Below, one piece after another: positions 48,752-60,617 of a stretch of 64,000 nucleotides of DNA. The DNA is taken from the NCBI GenBank assembly GCA_030549775.1, contig CM060175.1:66639245-66703244 (forward strand), given 5' to 3'. The translations under genes and the position numbers were made by a program. How positions within the stretch are numbered: the first letter of the stretch is position 1; every line of letters begins with the position of its first letter. Below the pieces are notes generated by a model, which saw nothing but the letters and a program-made list of their open reading frames with translations, was not told where the DNA came from and made no database searches. This DNA is from Tamarix chinensis (Eukaryota > Streptophyta > Magnoliopsida > Caryophyllales > Tamaricaceae).

Positions 48752-49998
48752 CTTAGGAAGGTGAACTAAATTTAATAGATAAATTAGCATTATGGGAAAA
48801 GTTATGCTTATAATATGAATTAAAGATTTCTTATAGGAAATATGGCTTTTTTCGTTGAGGGATCTTATGATCTTTAAGAGGTTGTGTTTTATGTGTTTTG
48901 AATATGTATGTTAATTTTTATTACGTGCCTTGTATATCTATATATATATGTTTACATGATGACCTTGAGATAAATAATAGTGAATAAGACATTAATTAGT
49001 TAAACTGAAAGATCACGTGAGTCAATAACGAGGTGTTAAGTTCATTCAACATGTTAAATGATAGTGGCCATGCATATTTTGTCTTGGGGGGGTGCTTCAG
49101 ACTCTTCCACTAGTTAAGAATAGTATCCAAGAGTATGTTGTCTTGGAAGGTGTTAAGTTTGCTGCACTAATTAAATAATAGTGGTCATGCATGTGTTTCT
49201 CTTAAGAGGTGTATCAGATAATTCCATCAGTTTAAGAATAGTGGCTAGTAGTATGTTGTTCTAGGAGGTGTTGAGTCCATTCTACTAGCTAAATAAAAGT
49301 GGTTGGGCACATTTTGCCTTGGGAGGTGTTTTAGTTTATTCCATCAGATTAAAAATAGTGGAGTTCTGAACGTAACGTAAATAAGAAAAGGGATGGTGAT
49401 ATTATCTAATGATGGAAATCAAAACTCAGTTATTCTCTTACATCATATCATGTTTAATATTTTTACATGATGAGTATTTTATGGAATCTTATGTATTTTG
49501 TACCATTTTTATGATCGTATTATCAACTTACTTAGTATATAATATATTGATAATCCTTTTCATGAGTGTTACTCATTTTTATGAACAGAGGGTGTGGATG
49601 TCTTTGTATAGGTCAATGAATACCTATTGGATGCCTTTGTTACCTAATATGCTTTACGTGGGGAGAAGTGATCATTTTATCCTTAGGGATGGAAGTAGTC
49701 ATGTTATCTGATAATTATCTTTTGTTTGGATACCTTTTTAGATTCTCAGTTCCATTGGATCCTTTTTGATGTATTTTGATAGTATATTCGAAGTTAACCT
49801 CCAAACTTTTATCTATGTTTATAATTTTTTCTCTCATTTTTTGTTAATCAAATTTTATGTTCTAATTATTTTGTCTTATAATTGATGTAATGATGGTATG
49901 ATAAGCTAGACTTATGTTGATTATGGCGGTAACGCCTGTTTATGTTGTGATTAGGCTTTCGCTAAAAAAAAATTAGTAGGAAATTTTAGGACATTATA
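46705..49998 (+). mobile_element. Solo giant LTR, subfamily B, inserted in Athila gag region
   Basis: This 3294-bp block starts TGTAATACTTCAAATTTAAT and ends TTTTAGGACATTATA, a decayed version of GGGGTATTACA. The flanks ATCCA (46700-46704) and GTCCA (49999-50003) form a target duplication with one change. It contains a pyrimidine-rich zone (46860-47800), an ATA microsatellite (48679-48750), AATAGTGG modules (about 49030-49370) and a CGGTAACGCC terminal motif. No coding domain. Confidence 0.85.
48679..48750. repeat. (ATA)n microsatellite
   Basis: 24 uninterrupted ATA units inside LTR B, followed by CCTTAGG. Confidence 0.95.
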
Positions 49999-50199
49999 GT
50001 CCATCTCAATTCTCCTTATTTGCTTAATATCTCTTTGGTGAAATGTTCTTTCTGTTTCTAAATGTGAATACATTTTTCCTTATTTCTTCTATTACTCATA
50101 AACCTTCGAGAAGCCAATAAGATAACACTTGAGTGTATTGTAGTATAAAACTATATATATGAAAATGAGAATTCTAAGGTTTGAGTTAAGTAAATTTGA

Positions 50200-50217
50200 T
50201 CCCCGACAACGAGGATA
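50200..50217 (-). other. Athila primer binding site (tRNA-Asp), decayed
   Basis: The + strand TCCCCGACAACGAGGATA matches the last 18 nt of plant tRNA-Asp with CCA (TCCCCGGCAACGGCGCCA) at 13 of 18 positions. Athila-group elements use this primer. Its position to the right of gag on the minus strand is correct. Confidence 0.75.
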
Positions 50218-52538
50218 AAACTTTTTAGTCCTCTTGTACAAGTATATATAGTCATACAAGTAATTTATTCATGAGTGAGTATCATTCCTATGAGGATAGA
50301 CAACTCAACTACGTGCTCAAAGGTAAACATGAAAAACAAGAGAAGGCTGGAAATGTTTTTAAAAATGACCAACAAATATGTAAAGAGTTGGGATTAGGTA
50401 GTCCCTTTATTACTATGCCTTAGCTTTATAGCTTTGATCTTGAATGAATCCTACTAGATCATTCCATTATGCAAACATGTTAGTTTTTCCATCATACCCA
50501 GCTTGGGTTTATATCTAAACTAACTAGATTTGATGAATACTTTCCAAAGGAACATAGGGAATTAAAAAGCCTCATCCATGATTACATACATCTATTCTTT
50601 TCTTGTTGGAACATTCTCATGTCCAACACTTAAAGCCATTCAAATGGATCAACATGATTGATTTTCTCAAAGTTAATCAAGGTGTTATTTTCCCTACCAA
50701 AGTTGGCCACAAATTGATAAAGGTGAAACATTAACAACACTTTGTGTAGAATATAACTGAAACCAAAACCAATTTTATATATTGTTAAAACATTACAATG
50801 AATTCATCCTAATAGTTATAGGAGGAAGAAATAGTTAGGTTACACTGCTACGTTGTATCCTTGTGTCAAACTAGTTCAACCTTCTTTTATTCCTCAATTA
50901 TCATATTTCTCTTCCTCCTTAAAACACTATTGATCTAGGCTTTTCTTCTTTCTTCTATAGATACTTTTTTTGTGCCTAAATTCTTGATTGCTTCCCTTTT
51001 CTTTTCTTTTATTTATTTGTAGAATTTGGGAAGATTCTCTAGGTCAAATGTGTTGTGATTTGATGATGCTAACCCTTTTAGGTTGGAATCCAGGATACAC
51101 TAAGTGTATGAATAATCAAATATTCCTCCAATTAGAGACCCTAATGGTTACTCTTTTATGTTGGAGTTAGGTGTAGGTTAGTGGTTCCAATTCTTAGTTT
51201 GTTAGAGGCACGCCACACACTGGTGTTATAGTTGCACATTGCCAATGTTGTAGTGGTACCTATAACATATATTTTTTTTTTAAAGTAGAATGAGTCCATT
51301 CAAACCCTAAGCACTTTGTTTAGTTCTTTTGATGGTTAGTTACGAAATTGAGATAAATTTTCTCATGGAATATCCTATTTAGATAAATAAAAAAAGGGGC
51401 TTTTTAGGGGATTTCTAATACAAGTTGAGCCATTGCAACTAAACTATAAAGACAATATCAATATACTACAGTATGGAAATTTGTGTGGCACACAAGGTAT
51501 TTTTAGATAAATAGTAGTATAAATATAAAGATTTTAATTAAAAGTTTTAGTATTCATCATTTTAATATGGTATGCTCTAATAAATAAATAATTAAAACTA
51601 TAAACATTACAAAATTAAAATGTTAAGTAGATGTGAGGTATAATTTTTAATTATACCTGCAATTAAATTGTAATTAATTAGGAATAGGCTATAGGAATTT
51701 AGTAGATAAAAATGGCGACTTTGTCGTTTAAAAAAATATAAATTATGATAATCTAGACAAAAAAATTTTTAGCAAAAGATTAACTATTGTAAAATTCTAT
51801 TTTCTAATTATTCCATTAAGATATATTATATGTTTATCAAAGACTAGCTGCTACACATTTGGAAAAAATACTATATATTATAATGTAGACTGTTTGTGAA
51901 AGAAACTATATACAATATATTGTATATTTTTTGTCTATAGTATTATATACCATGTACTATATACCAACATGTCATCAAAAATACTTTGTCACACAATTAT
52001 TGAAGATATTATATATTGCCATATGTCAAGTTTGTAGATTTGAAAAATACTAAATTGTATGATACTATTATGTAGCATTGAGAATAACTTAACTTGAAGA
52101 CTATGGACAAAGTAGGTAAATACAATTTGAATGGTAAAATGATTATCCTATTATGTGTCTTTAGGACATTTGTTAGAGTTACTAAAAATAGAAATGATAC
52201 TAGCATTTAACAACAACTATCTACTAAAAAAATAGCAAATTTTATTATGCATATGTGCAATCAATACCTTCATTATATTCTTTTTGAAATGAATCAAATT
52301 CTCAACATGTGTCTTGATGTACATATTAGACAAACCGATAGTAGATATAAGAGAAAAGTTAATTTTCAAAATTGACATAATTTGCATGAAAAAAATACTT
52401 AGTAATTTATCTTTTAAAAGTATAAAAAATTGTTGGAAGTTATTTTATTCTAAAAAAAATTATAAAATAAATATAATTCTGATATTAAAACATATCATCT
52501 AAATGAAATAGTAATTTATGATAATCTATTTACCAAAA
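50218..52538 (-). mobile_element. Presumed Athila 5' LTR (right limit not found)
   Basis: To the right of the primer site, minus-strand sequence should be the 5' LTR. The first about 500 bp have the layout common in this group: TTGTACAAGTATATATAGTC, then ATGAGTGAGTATCATTCCTA and so on. Beyond about 51200 the region becomes AT-rich with nothing I can recognise. The LTR is interrupted or ended at 52538 by the next giant LTR, so its terminus and its match to a left LTR could not be established. Confidence 0.5.
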
Positions 52539-53885
52539 TGTAATACCCCATAAATTTTAAAAACCTAAAAATTAATAATTAATCTTCATTTAGGATAATT
52601 TAATTTCTTTTTCAATTATTAATTTAGTTATTTTGTAGGTTTTGATAAAAATAAAAATAGATAGGATTATTTAATAAATTAAAATAAATATTTAATTATT
52701 CGGTCATACTCTTTTATGTAAATAATTTCTCAAACCTATGTTTTACTAAAATTATACTCTTCAATCGATAAATTAAAATTTTAGAATAAATTATTTTATT
52801 AAAATAATTTATCTATCTAAATAATTAAATACCCTAATTCCAAAAATTATTTTATCTTATTTTTCTCCTTTTTCCTTTTCCCCTTTCCCTTTTTCTTTCC
52901 CCTTTTTCCTTTCTTTTTCCTTCCTTTTTTCCTTTTTCCTCTTTTCCTCTTTTCTTCCTCCTTTGGGCCGCCCAACCCTCTTCTTCTCTCCTTCCCTTGC
53001 TGGGCCACTAGCCCTTCTCCCCTTCCTGGCCTATCCATTCCTCCCCTCTTTCTTTTTCTTTTCTTCCTTCTTTCCCCCTAGTTAGGCCAACCTAACCTGT
53101 AATATCTCCAAAATTCACTACTGAAAAATTTCGTTTTATTAAAAGAAATAACGGAAGCAAAATATCAAACTGTGAATTTTAGGGATATTACCGCCACACT
53201 TAGTACCAGATCGGTTCACTCCTATCGTTCCAGTACCAAGTGCTAAGGCTAAAAGTGTAAAATACAATTTACAAGAACTCAAACCATAAATAAGCCCTCG
53301 TTTGGTATTACTTATTTTTTATAACTACTTTTAGATTAAAATTACTTTTATAAATCTACTTTTTAAAAAGTACTTTGATAAGTAAAATATATGTCTGTTT
53401 TTACTTTTATTGTATAAGTGATTAATACTAAAAAACTACTTATTGTACCTCATTAATGTTTGGTTTTTATTTTTCTATAAATTTACTTTCTATTTTCCAT
53501 CTTTAATTTTTATCTTTCTATATATATATTTTGGTAATAATTATTGTATTAATTATGTAATATTAAATATTAAAAAGCATATGAAACATTAAAAAGTATA
53601 AAAAAATATAAATATATTACAAAGTACTAAAAATTGTAAATTAAAAATCATAAACTTATTTTAAAAAAATTATAAAAAACCACTAAACAAACTTTATAAA
53701 ATTTACAAACATCTAAAACTCAAATAGTGGCAATAATCAAAGTTTATACTACACAATAAACATTCTTATATTTATAATAAACATCATAAAATCATTTCAT
53801 GGCTTAGATGTTGGCTGCCTAGAGTTGCAAGTTACTCCCCCTGTGCCAACATATCTGGAAAAAAAGAAGAAGAAGAAGAAGAGAG

Positions 53886-55026
53886 ATGAAGCAGAAGCCG
53901 GAAGCTATCAGATTGGAGAAGGAAACTTTTATTGCCACGATGAAGCATGAACAACAAGTTTTGGCTGAGAATGCTCAACTTGAGCAGCCAAATGCTTCAA
54001 GATTTTGAGCAGTAGAGAATAGAACTTTCCAAGGATATGCAAAAGAACCAAGAAGAAATGGAGAAGAAGTTGCGGGAAAGGGAGAGATTATTTGAAGAAA
54101 TGAGGGTGAGAGAAATTAGAGATATCAATCACTTGAAGGATATTATACTCAGGCAAAAGGAAGAAGTGGAGATTCAGAGGCAACATCTAGAGAAGGAAAG
54201 GAGTCTTGGTCTGGACGAGAAACAGCTTGAAGAGGACCAACGTGAAATACACAAGGACATATGTATGCTCAGTGCTCTACAAAGAAAGCTTGAAGACCAG
54301 CTGGGACAGCTAGTACATGAGAGAGCTTGCTTCTTTGCTTTCATTGAGAAGCTCAAAGGGTGCAGGACATGTGGAGAACTTGTTGCAGAGATTGTGCATG
54401 CTGATGATCAATTACCGATTATTGAAGACAAGGGTCCCCTAGTTGATGAAAAGTTGAAACTTGTTGGCCATATGAAATCTTTAGAAAGTGGTAACAGGAG
54501 GGATATCTCAATTACGTCTGAAGGCTGTGTTATCAGAAAGCATGCCCCTTCTATTGAAGATGCATCACCTTCTGCTTTGCTACCTAATCAAGATGAAAAA
54601 TAGGCTTCTGTTGATAAGCAAAGTGACGTGCAAGAAGAACCAGAAGAATCACAACATTCCGATTTGCAGGGAAGGCAACATAAATATATGAGGAAGGGCA
54701 AGTCTAGAATCAACAGAACATGTTCAGTCAAGGTAGCGGTTGAGGATACTAAAGTTTTTCTTGGGGAGAGTTCACAAGGATTGGGGCAAAATAAGGATGA
54801 GGAGCCTGAGTCTTTGCATATGAGTGGGGAGAGCCAAGAAAAGTCGTCCTATGTTGGGAAGGCAGCTGGTACCTGTGCTAGTAAGAGAGCTCGAGCACAA
54901 ACATTTAGTGCGACTGAGCAGGATGTTTATGATAGCGAGGGACAGGCTGATAGTGTGACTGTGAGTGGCCGCAGGAAGACACAACAGACAGATGTTGATT
55001 CATTGATGACTCCTGGTGTAAAGTAG
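53886..55026 (+). pseudogene. CRWN: CRWN/NMCP (nuclear lamina-like) pseudogene fragment
   Basis: CRWN proteins are long coiled-coil proteins lining the plant nuclear envelope. This is a C-terminal portion, about 380 codons. It begins MKQKPEAIRLEKETFIATMK, then a frameshift near 53990, then QNQ/EEMEKKLRERERLFEEM coiled coil, KDICMLSALQRKLEDQL, IEKLKGCRTCGEL, and the family's tail blocks KGKSRINRTCSVKVAVEDTK, SKRARAQTFS, DSEGQADSVTVSGRRK and a final LMTPGVK just before a stop. Two in-frame stops (54013 and 54601) interrupt an otherwise single frame from 54001 to 55026. No intron is apparent, suggesting origin from a spliced transcript. The N-terminal half is missing. The parent gene is elsewhere. 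Confidence 0.8.
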
Positions 55027-55288
55027 TGTGGTATGTTGCATTTTTAATCCCAAAGATATTCAAGGGCAAGACTAATTGAAGCATATATTAGCCTCATAAT
55101 AATAATAAACTCCACAATCCATTCGCCGCTGAAGTTAGGAAAAAAGAGAACGGTTGCGGTGAGTGGAATAACTTGTCTACTCGAAGCGAAGCATTCTTGA
55201 ATCGCTGGTATCCGCTCTCTCCCATTAGTCTTCTGGTCTGGCAAAGCCCTTGTCTTTCTTTCTTCCTCTCCTCGACGCACATGAAACC

Positions 55289-55624
55289 ATGTCAATTCTC
55301 CGAAAAGGCAACACCCGTCTCCCACCAAAGGTTAATCAAGTACTCTACGTTCATAATCTTCCATTCAATATAACAAGTGAAGAGATGCATGCTATATTTG
55401 GAAAGTAAGGTGCAATCCAAGAAATCTGAATGGGCACTAATAAGGATACTCGCGGGACTGTTGTAGTGGTCTACGAGGATGTCTACGATGGCAAGACTAC
55501 AGTCGATCATTTGTCTGGGTTTAATGTTGCTAATCAATATCTGATTGTCCTGTATTACCAGCCGAATAAGATGAACAAGAAGGTTGATCAGAAGAAGAAG
55601 GAAGAGGAAATTACAAAATTGTAG
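55289..55624 (+). pseudogene. SF3B6: SF3B6 (SF3b p14) pseudogene
   Basis: SF3B6 is a small RRM protein of the U2 snRNP that contacts the branch-point adenosine. The copy reads MSILRKGNTRLPPKVNQVLY, VHNLPFNITSEEMHAIFGK, stop, GAIQEI, stop, MGTNKDTRGTVVVVYEDVYD and HLSGFNVANQYLIVLYYQ, then DQKKKEEEITKL and stop. RNP2 (YVHNLPF) and RNP1 (GTVVVVYED) are visible. 111 codons remain of the usual about 125; the last dozen residues are lost. Two internal stops kill it. About 200 bp before the ATG (from about 55083) look like the parent's 5' leader. No introns and no poly(A) tract are seen. It lies 262 bp after the CRWN fragment in the same orientation. Confidence 0.85.
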
Positions 55625-57539
55625 TAGAACGTGAGCCGCAGAAATAGAGCATGCAGGCAACAAAAATGGTGGTGGCAAGCTACAGAGTCTGGACATTTTG
55701 GGAGCAGGCAAAAATGGAACAGATGCGGGAGAGAATAGTGCCGTGTTATGAATGAAATTTTTTTAAACAGTACCGTACCGTGCGTTAGATTAGAAGTAAT
55801 TATCAAAAGTAAGTAAAAACTCACTTTTGATAATTACTTATAAAAAGTGATTTTTATTAATTACTTTTTTATAATAATTTTTAAAAGTAAAACCAAATAC
55901 TCATTGTAATCTATAATTACTTTTATTAAAAACTACTTATCAAAAGTTAAACCAAACAAGCTCTAAATCAGAGTAGCGAAGTAAACCATTTAATAGAATA
56001 GAATCCACCGATGGTGGTTACAAGAACATAGATTACATTTAAATCAGAGGTTAAGGGAGAAAGAATGAAACCCCAAAAGTCCTAATTTCCTTACGCTCTT
56101 TTCCGTTGCTCACTTGAATAGTACCTGAAAAGGACCTATAAGGGACATTTCCCATTGAATAGGTAGGGGCCCCACGAATGGAACCCTTTAGTACTATGGT
56201 ACTAAGTAATCATTTAAAATACACTTAAAAGTAGGCACACAATGCAGCACATGATACAACACTATATACATACATAATGAAGGGTGCATACATAATATTC
56301 ACATTCATACATTCATATACTTAACAAGTCAATCAAATATCAATAGGTCATAATGTACAATCAATACTTCTGGGCCTTAAGTCATTAGTCCAACATTAAT
56401 CAAACATCTCGGATTATAATTATCGATGTGAGTGCAGGAACCCCACTATTATAGCCGGTGGACCGGAATACATACTAGGCAGAACGCTCTTGACCACTAT
56501 TATTGCCTGTGGATCGGTCTCCAGGGCAGAACGCTCCTGGCCACTATTATTCGCCGGTGGATTGGTCTGGCCCCGACTCACATGGTATTCCACTATAAGT
56601 GATTAGTATTTTTCATAATTTATTCACAACCAAATTGGGTTTATTGAGCTTGGGATCCCCCACTATTATAGCCGGTGGATCAGAATATATATAAACATCA
56701 TCCAGGGCAATACGCTTCTGGGCCACTATTATATCCGATAGACCGGTACTCATAATCATCTTCCACGGCAAAACGCTCCTGGACCACTATTATAACTGGT
56801 GGACCGGTACTCATAATATAATTCAATCGGGCCCGGCTCATTAATCTTTCACTTTCATGATTAGTGTTTTTCCCTTTTAATCAGCACAACAATTCCATTT
56901 ATTTGCCTCGGATGGAGATCAAGATCTCGGGACACAAAGGTACACCAATCGCACTAGAGCATACAAGCTACTCAGTACCCTCCAACCGTGACACAAAGGT
57001 ATCCTGGTCATACTGGTGCATAAAGCTATTCAGTACCCTACCAACAAGGACACCTAATCCATAAGTAGGCATACCCCCTAAGTAGGTTTGTAGAGCTAAA
57101 TAGAGTAAGATGTAGGGCCTAGTTTGGGCACTAAGGTACACTAGCAAATACTAGAATCACCGTGGGCTAAACCACGTTTTTAGAGTAGCGACCCCTAAAG
57201 AGTCACCATTCCCAATCTCGAGTTCTTTCAATTTAAGTGTTAATGTCTTAACTATGGTGATCACGAAAAGCACAACAATCAGATACTTATTCACTTTCAA
57301 TCATTTTGATATCATTAAGTATTTCTTATTCAAACAGTTATTTAAGATAACACAGAAGAATTATTAAGGCCATCATAATCTTATCCAATTCTGATTTAGG
57401 ATTTGTTCTCGTGATACTTACTAATTATCAAACACCATTATCTTACTAGTCAGTGTTACTTGAGTCTTATTACGAAACTTCATCATCCCATCAATGAATT
57501 AGATATGAATTACTAATTGCATAATTATTAAGTCATCCC

Positions 57540-58450
57540 TTCCTTACTTGCCAATTTATCATATTACCCTTTATGTTGCATAATTACCAAATTACCCATT
57601 ATCCGGTTTGGGTTACCAAATTATCTCCCACACTTATTAGGTCACCAATCACCTTTCATAATTGTTACACTTATCATATTTCCATTTGGTTGGTTAGATT
57701 ACCAATTGCCCTTATTCTTTGTTATAATTACTAAATTGCCCTTTAGTTGGTCAAATTACCAAGTTACCATTCTCCTTTATCATAATTACCAAATTACTCT
57801 TTAGTTGGTTAAACTACCAAATTGCCCCTCTTTAGTTGGCTAAATTACCAAATTACCCTTCTCCATTATCATAATTATCAAATTGCCCTTCTCTATTATT
57901 ATAATTACCAACTTGCCCTTTTCCATTGTCATAACTACCATTTTACCCTTCTCTCTTATCATAATTACCATTTTGCCCATTTACTTTCAAAATTACCATT
58001 TTACCTTTTTACTTATAAAATTACCATTTTACCCTTTACTTCTAAAATTACCATAATACCCTTTTACTTACAAAATTATCAATAATAACCTTTTACTTAT
58101 AAAATTACAATTCACCATTTTTCTCTTCTCCTCCAAAAATTACCATAACACCCTTTTACTTATAAAATTACCATTTTACCCCTTATTCCCAAATTAACAT
58201 TTTACCCTTCTCTCCCAAATTTACCATAATACCCTTTTACTTACAAATTACCATTTTGCCCTTCTCTTCCAAAATTACCATAATACCCTTTTTCTTACAA
58301 AATTACCACTTTCATTTTACTTCCAAAATTACCATTTTACCCTTTATTACAAATTTTTCATTTTGCCCCTTCCAAAATTACCATAACACCATTTTACTTA
58401 TAAAATTACCATTTTTCCCTTTATTACACCACCTTTATCAAATTATCATC
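57540..58450 (-). repeat. GGTAATTTTG-type minisatellite, antisense LTR A
   Basis: On the + strand, dozens of degenerate units with CAAAATTACCATTTTACCCT or AATTACCAAATTGCCC. It is the complement of the arrays at 16800-17780 and 22085-22700. Confidence 0.85.
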
Positions 58451-58860
58451 ACTACATAAAATATAAATATTAATACTCTATTCTCATCCTCCAATTCCAC
58501 CAACTATTGTATTTCAACATAATACTCATTAATAACTATACATATTAGGCTACACTCTTACACAAGACATATTACTAAAATGCCCGTAGGGCTCACAATA
58601 ATATTATTCATGCATTGATGGTCACAATAACATAATATAGCATGGATACATACTTAACATATTCTTGAATAACAAATCTCCTTCCTTAAGCATTTCTTCC
58701 ATACATAGCGTATAAACTAGCATGCTTTTCTTTTTATTAATCAATACAAGAAACTATATATATCATATTAAACAACATATATCTAGCATAATAACATATT
58801 AAAAACCCTCATGTGCTAACATACGTTTATCCATATGTTTAAGTGGGGTTTAACGATTAC

Positions 58861-58934
58861 CTTAATTCTCGTAAAAATCAAACCTTATCGGTATCCCAAT
58901 TAAATATTCAAGCTTTGATTAGCAAAACTAATAC
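58861..58934 (-). other. Exon-like block in antisense LTR A
   Basis: On the minus strand, 74 bp are preceded by TATTATTTGTAG and followed by GTAATC, homologous to 16318-16384 and 21604-21677, including ACCGATAAGGTT. Confidence 0.45.
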
Positions 58935-59104
58935 CTACAAATAATATCAATACTTATCATATTAGAAATGAGAAAACCAAAGTATAAGACTTTATAAAAC
59001 TTAATTAATAGAATACTTAACTAAAATATTATTATACCTTAAAACTTATTAACCAAAATACACTAAGGCATGCATCAACTCATACTACTCATGTAGCATG
59101 AGCT

Positions 59105-60300
59105 ACATGCAAAACAAGAGGGGTAATAATTCGAAATGGCATAAAGGGGAAGAAGAGGGAGTCAATTTTGGGTTAGGGTTTTGGGGATAAGAAAGAAGGT
59201 AGATGGGGGAGGATTTAGGGCAAGGGAAGGGTGCAGGGGTGAAGAGGGTGTGTAGGTGGTGGTCAGGGATGGGTTGTTGGTGGCCAAGGGTGGCGACGAC
59301 GAAGGCAGTGAGGTTGCGAAGGTTGCTGCCGAGGTGGAGGGGCTGAGAAGGAAGGAAAAGGGAGGGGGAAATGAGGGGCTGCAAGGCTTGGTTTTGGCCA
59401 AAGGAGGTGAGGAGGTGGTAGATGAGGTTGAAGGGAGTGGGTAGGTGGCTTGGGAGGTGGAAGAGGTGGAGGGATGGCAGCGGAAGGAGGAGGTGTAGGG
59501 CGGCTATCAAGAAGGGAGGAAAGAGAAGATAAAAGGAAGAGGGGAGGAAGAACGGCTGCAGGGTGGCTCGAGGTAGCAGAAGGTGGTAGGAGGGGTTGTA
59601 GGCATTTGGTGTGGCAGTTATAATGGTGGAGGGGCGGTGGTGCAAAAATAGGGGAGTGAAAGGAGGAGAAAAGGAGAGAAAACGAGTTGGGGAAGGGGAA
59701 GGAAAGCTCGACATTATGGGGCAAGAGAGGGTTGGTGAGGAGAAGAAAAAGGAGAGGGAGAAGAGGGGAGTAGGTGGCCAGCCGGGGTAGGCTGCAGGGT
59801 GGTAGAGGTGGTAAGGTGGCAGGGAGAGGGAGAGGGAGAAGAGGGAAAAGAAAAGGCATGCAGGCTGGGTTTGTAAGGGCTGGTTTGGTCCAAAAATGGG
59901 AAGGAAAGGATAAGGGAGAGAGAGAGGGTTGCAGTGGTGGCAGGGAGAGGCTGTAGGGTGGTGATCGGGCATGGCGTCGAGGGTCAGGTCGGGGCTAGAG
60001 GTAGAAGAAGAAAGAAAGGGAGAGGAGGGGGAGCAAGCCGATTAGAAAAAAAAAGAGGGATTGGGTCAGCTCGGGTAGGGGGAAGAAGGAAAGAAAAGAG
60101 AAGGGAGGTTGGGTCGGTCGATGGGAGAAGAAGGAGAGGAGGGGGGAGAACGGGCTTGCGGCCTAGTCACAGAGGGGGAGGGAAAAGGCTGGCCTGGTGG
60201 CTTGAAGAGAAGGAAAAAGGAAAAAGGAAAAAGAAAAAAAAAAAGAAAGGAGAAAAGGAAAAAAAAAAGAAAGAAAAGGAAAAGGAAAAATAAGGGAAAA
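59105..60300 (-). repeat. Polypyrimidine tract of antisense LTR A (purine-rich on + strand)
   Basis: About 1.2 kb of G/A-rich + strand. A 289-codon Pro/Ser/Leu-rich open frame on the minus strand (59972-59103) is low-complexity and has no domain. Confidence 0.85.
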
Positions 60301-60617
60301 TAGATAAAATAATTTATGAAAAAATAGGATGTAATATTTTTAGCAGATAAATAAATTTAATAATTTAATTTAATATAATTTAATATATGGGTTTAAAAAG
60401 GTTAATTTTAGGAAAAATATTGATTTGGGAATTTATTCAAATAAAATGAGTATGATAAAATAATAAAATATTTATTTTAATTTATTAAATATTTCCATCC
60501 AATTTTATATGCTTAAAAATCCATAAAATAATTAAATTTAATAAATTTAAAAGCTAATTTATCTCAAATAAAAGCTATTTATTAAATTATAGATTTTTAA
60601 AATTTTGGGGAATTACA

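Larger units (their letters stand above)
53297..55963. mobile_element. hAT-like TIR element carrying gene copies
   Basis: A 2667-bp insertion in the LTR has inverted ends: left CCCTCGTTTGGTATTACTTA, and right (complement) GAGCTTGTTTGGTTTAACTT. An 8-bp target duplication TAAATAAG (53289-53296) and TAAATCAG (55964-55971) differs at one base. The related LTR at 14582 (complement of about 19290-19315) has the unoccupied site with a single TTAAATCA, confirming the insertion. Both ends carry further TTTGGT/ACTTTT-rich subterminal repeats. An 8-bp duplication and GTTTGG ends suit a non-autonomous hAT element; no transposase is encoded. Its interior is two gene-derived sequences in the same orientation. 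Confidence 0.8.
53098..60617 (-). mobile_element. Giant LTR, subfamily A, antisense, inserted in LTR A2
   Basis: It starts TGTAATATCTCC and ends TTTTGGGGAATTACA on the + strand. Excluding the hAT-like insert and one target copy it is about 4845 bp, close to the 4924-bp copy at 14582. Flanks TAACC (53093-53097) and TGACT (60618-60622) agree at 3 of 5 bases, compatible with an old duplication. In sense order: polypyrimidine tract (60300-59105), exon-like block (58934-58861), GGTAATTTTG-type array (58450-57540), hairpin (about 57210-57185), AATAGTGG modules (56830-56440) and terminal motif. No coding domain belonging to the LTR. Confidence 0.87.

Noticed and set aside
55044..55824. Minus-strand frames opposite the SF3B6 copy
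   Set aside because: They are complements of the SF3B6-derived sequence and its leader; the + strand match explains the region.
59103..59972. 289-codon minus-strand open frame
   Set aside because: Low-complexity Pro/Ser/Leu/His sequence from the antisense LTR polypyrimidine tract; no domain, and the corresponding tracts in other copies are not conserved as protein.
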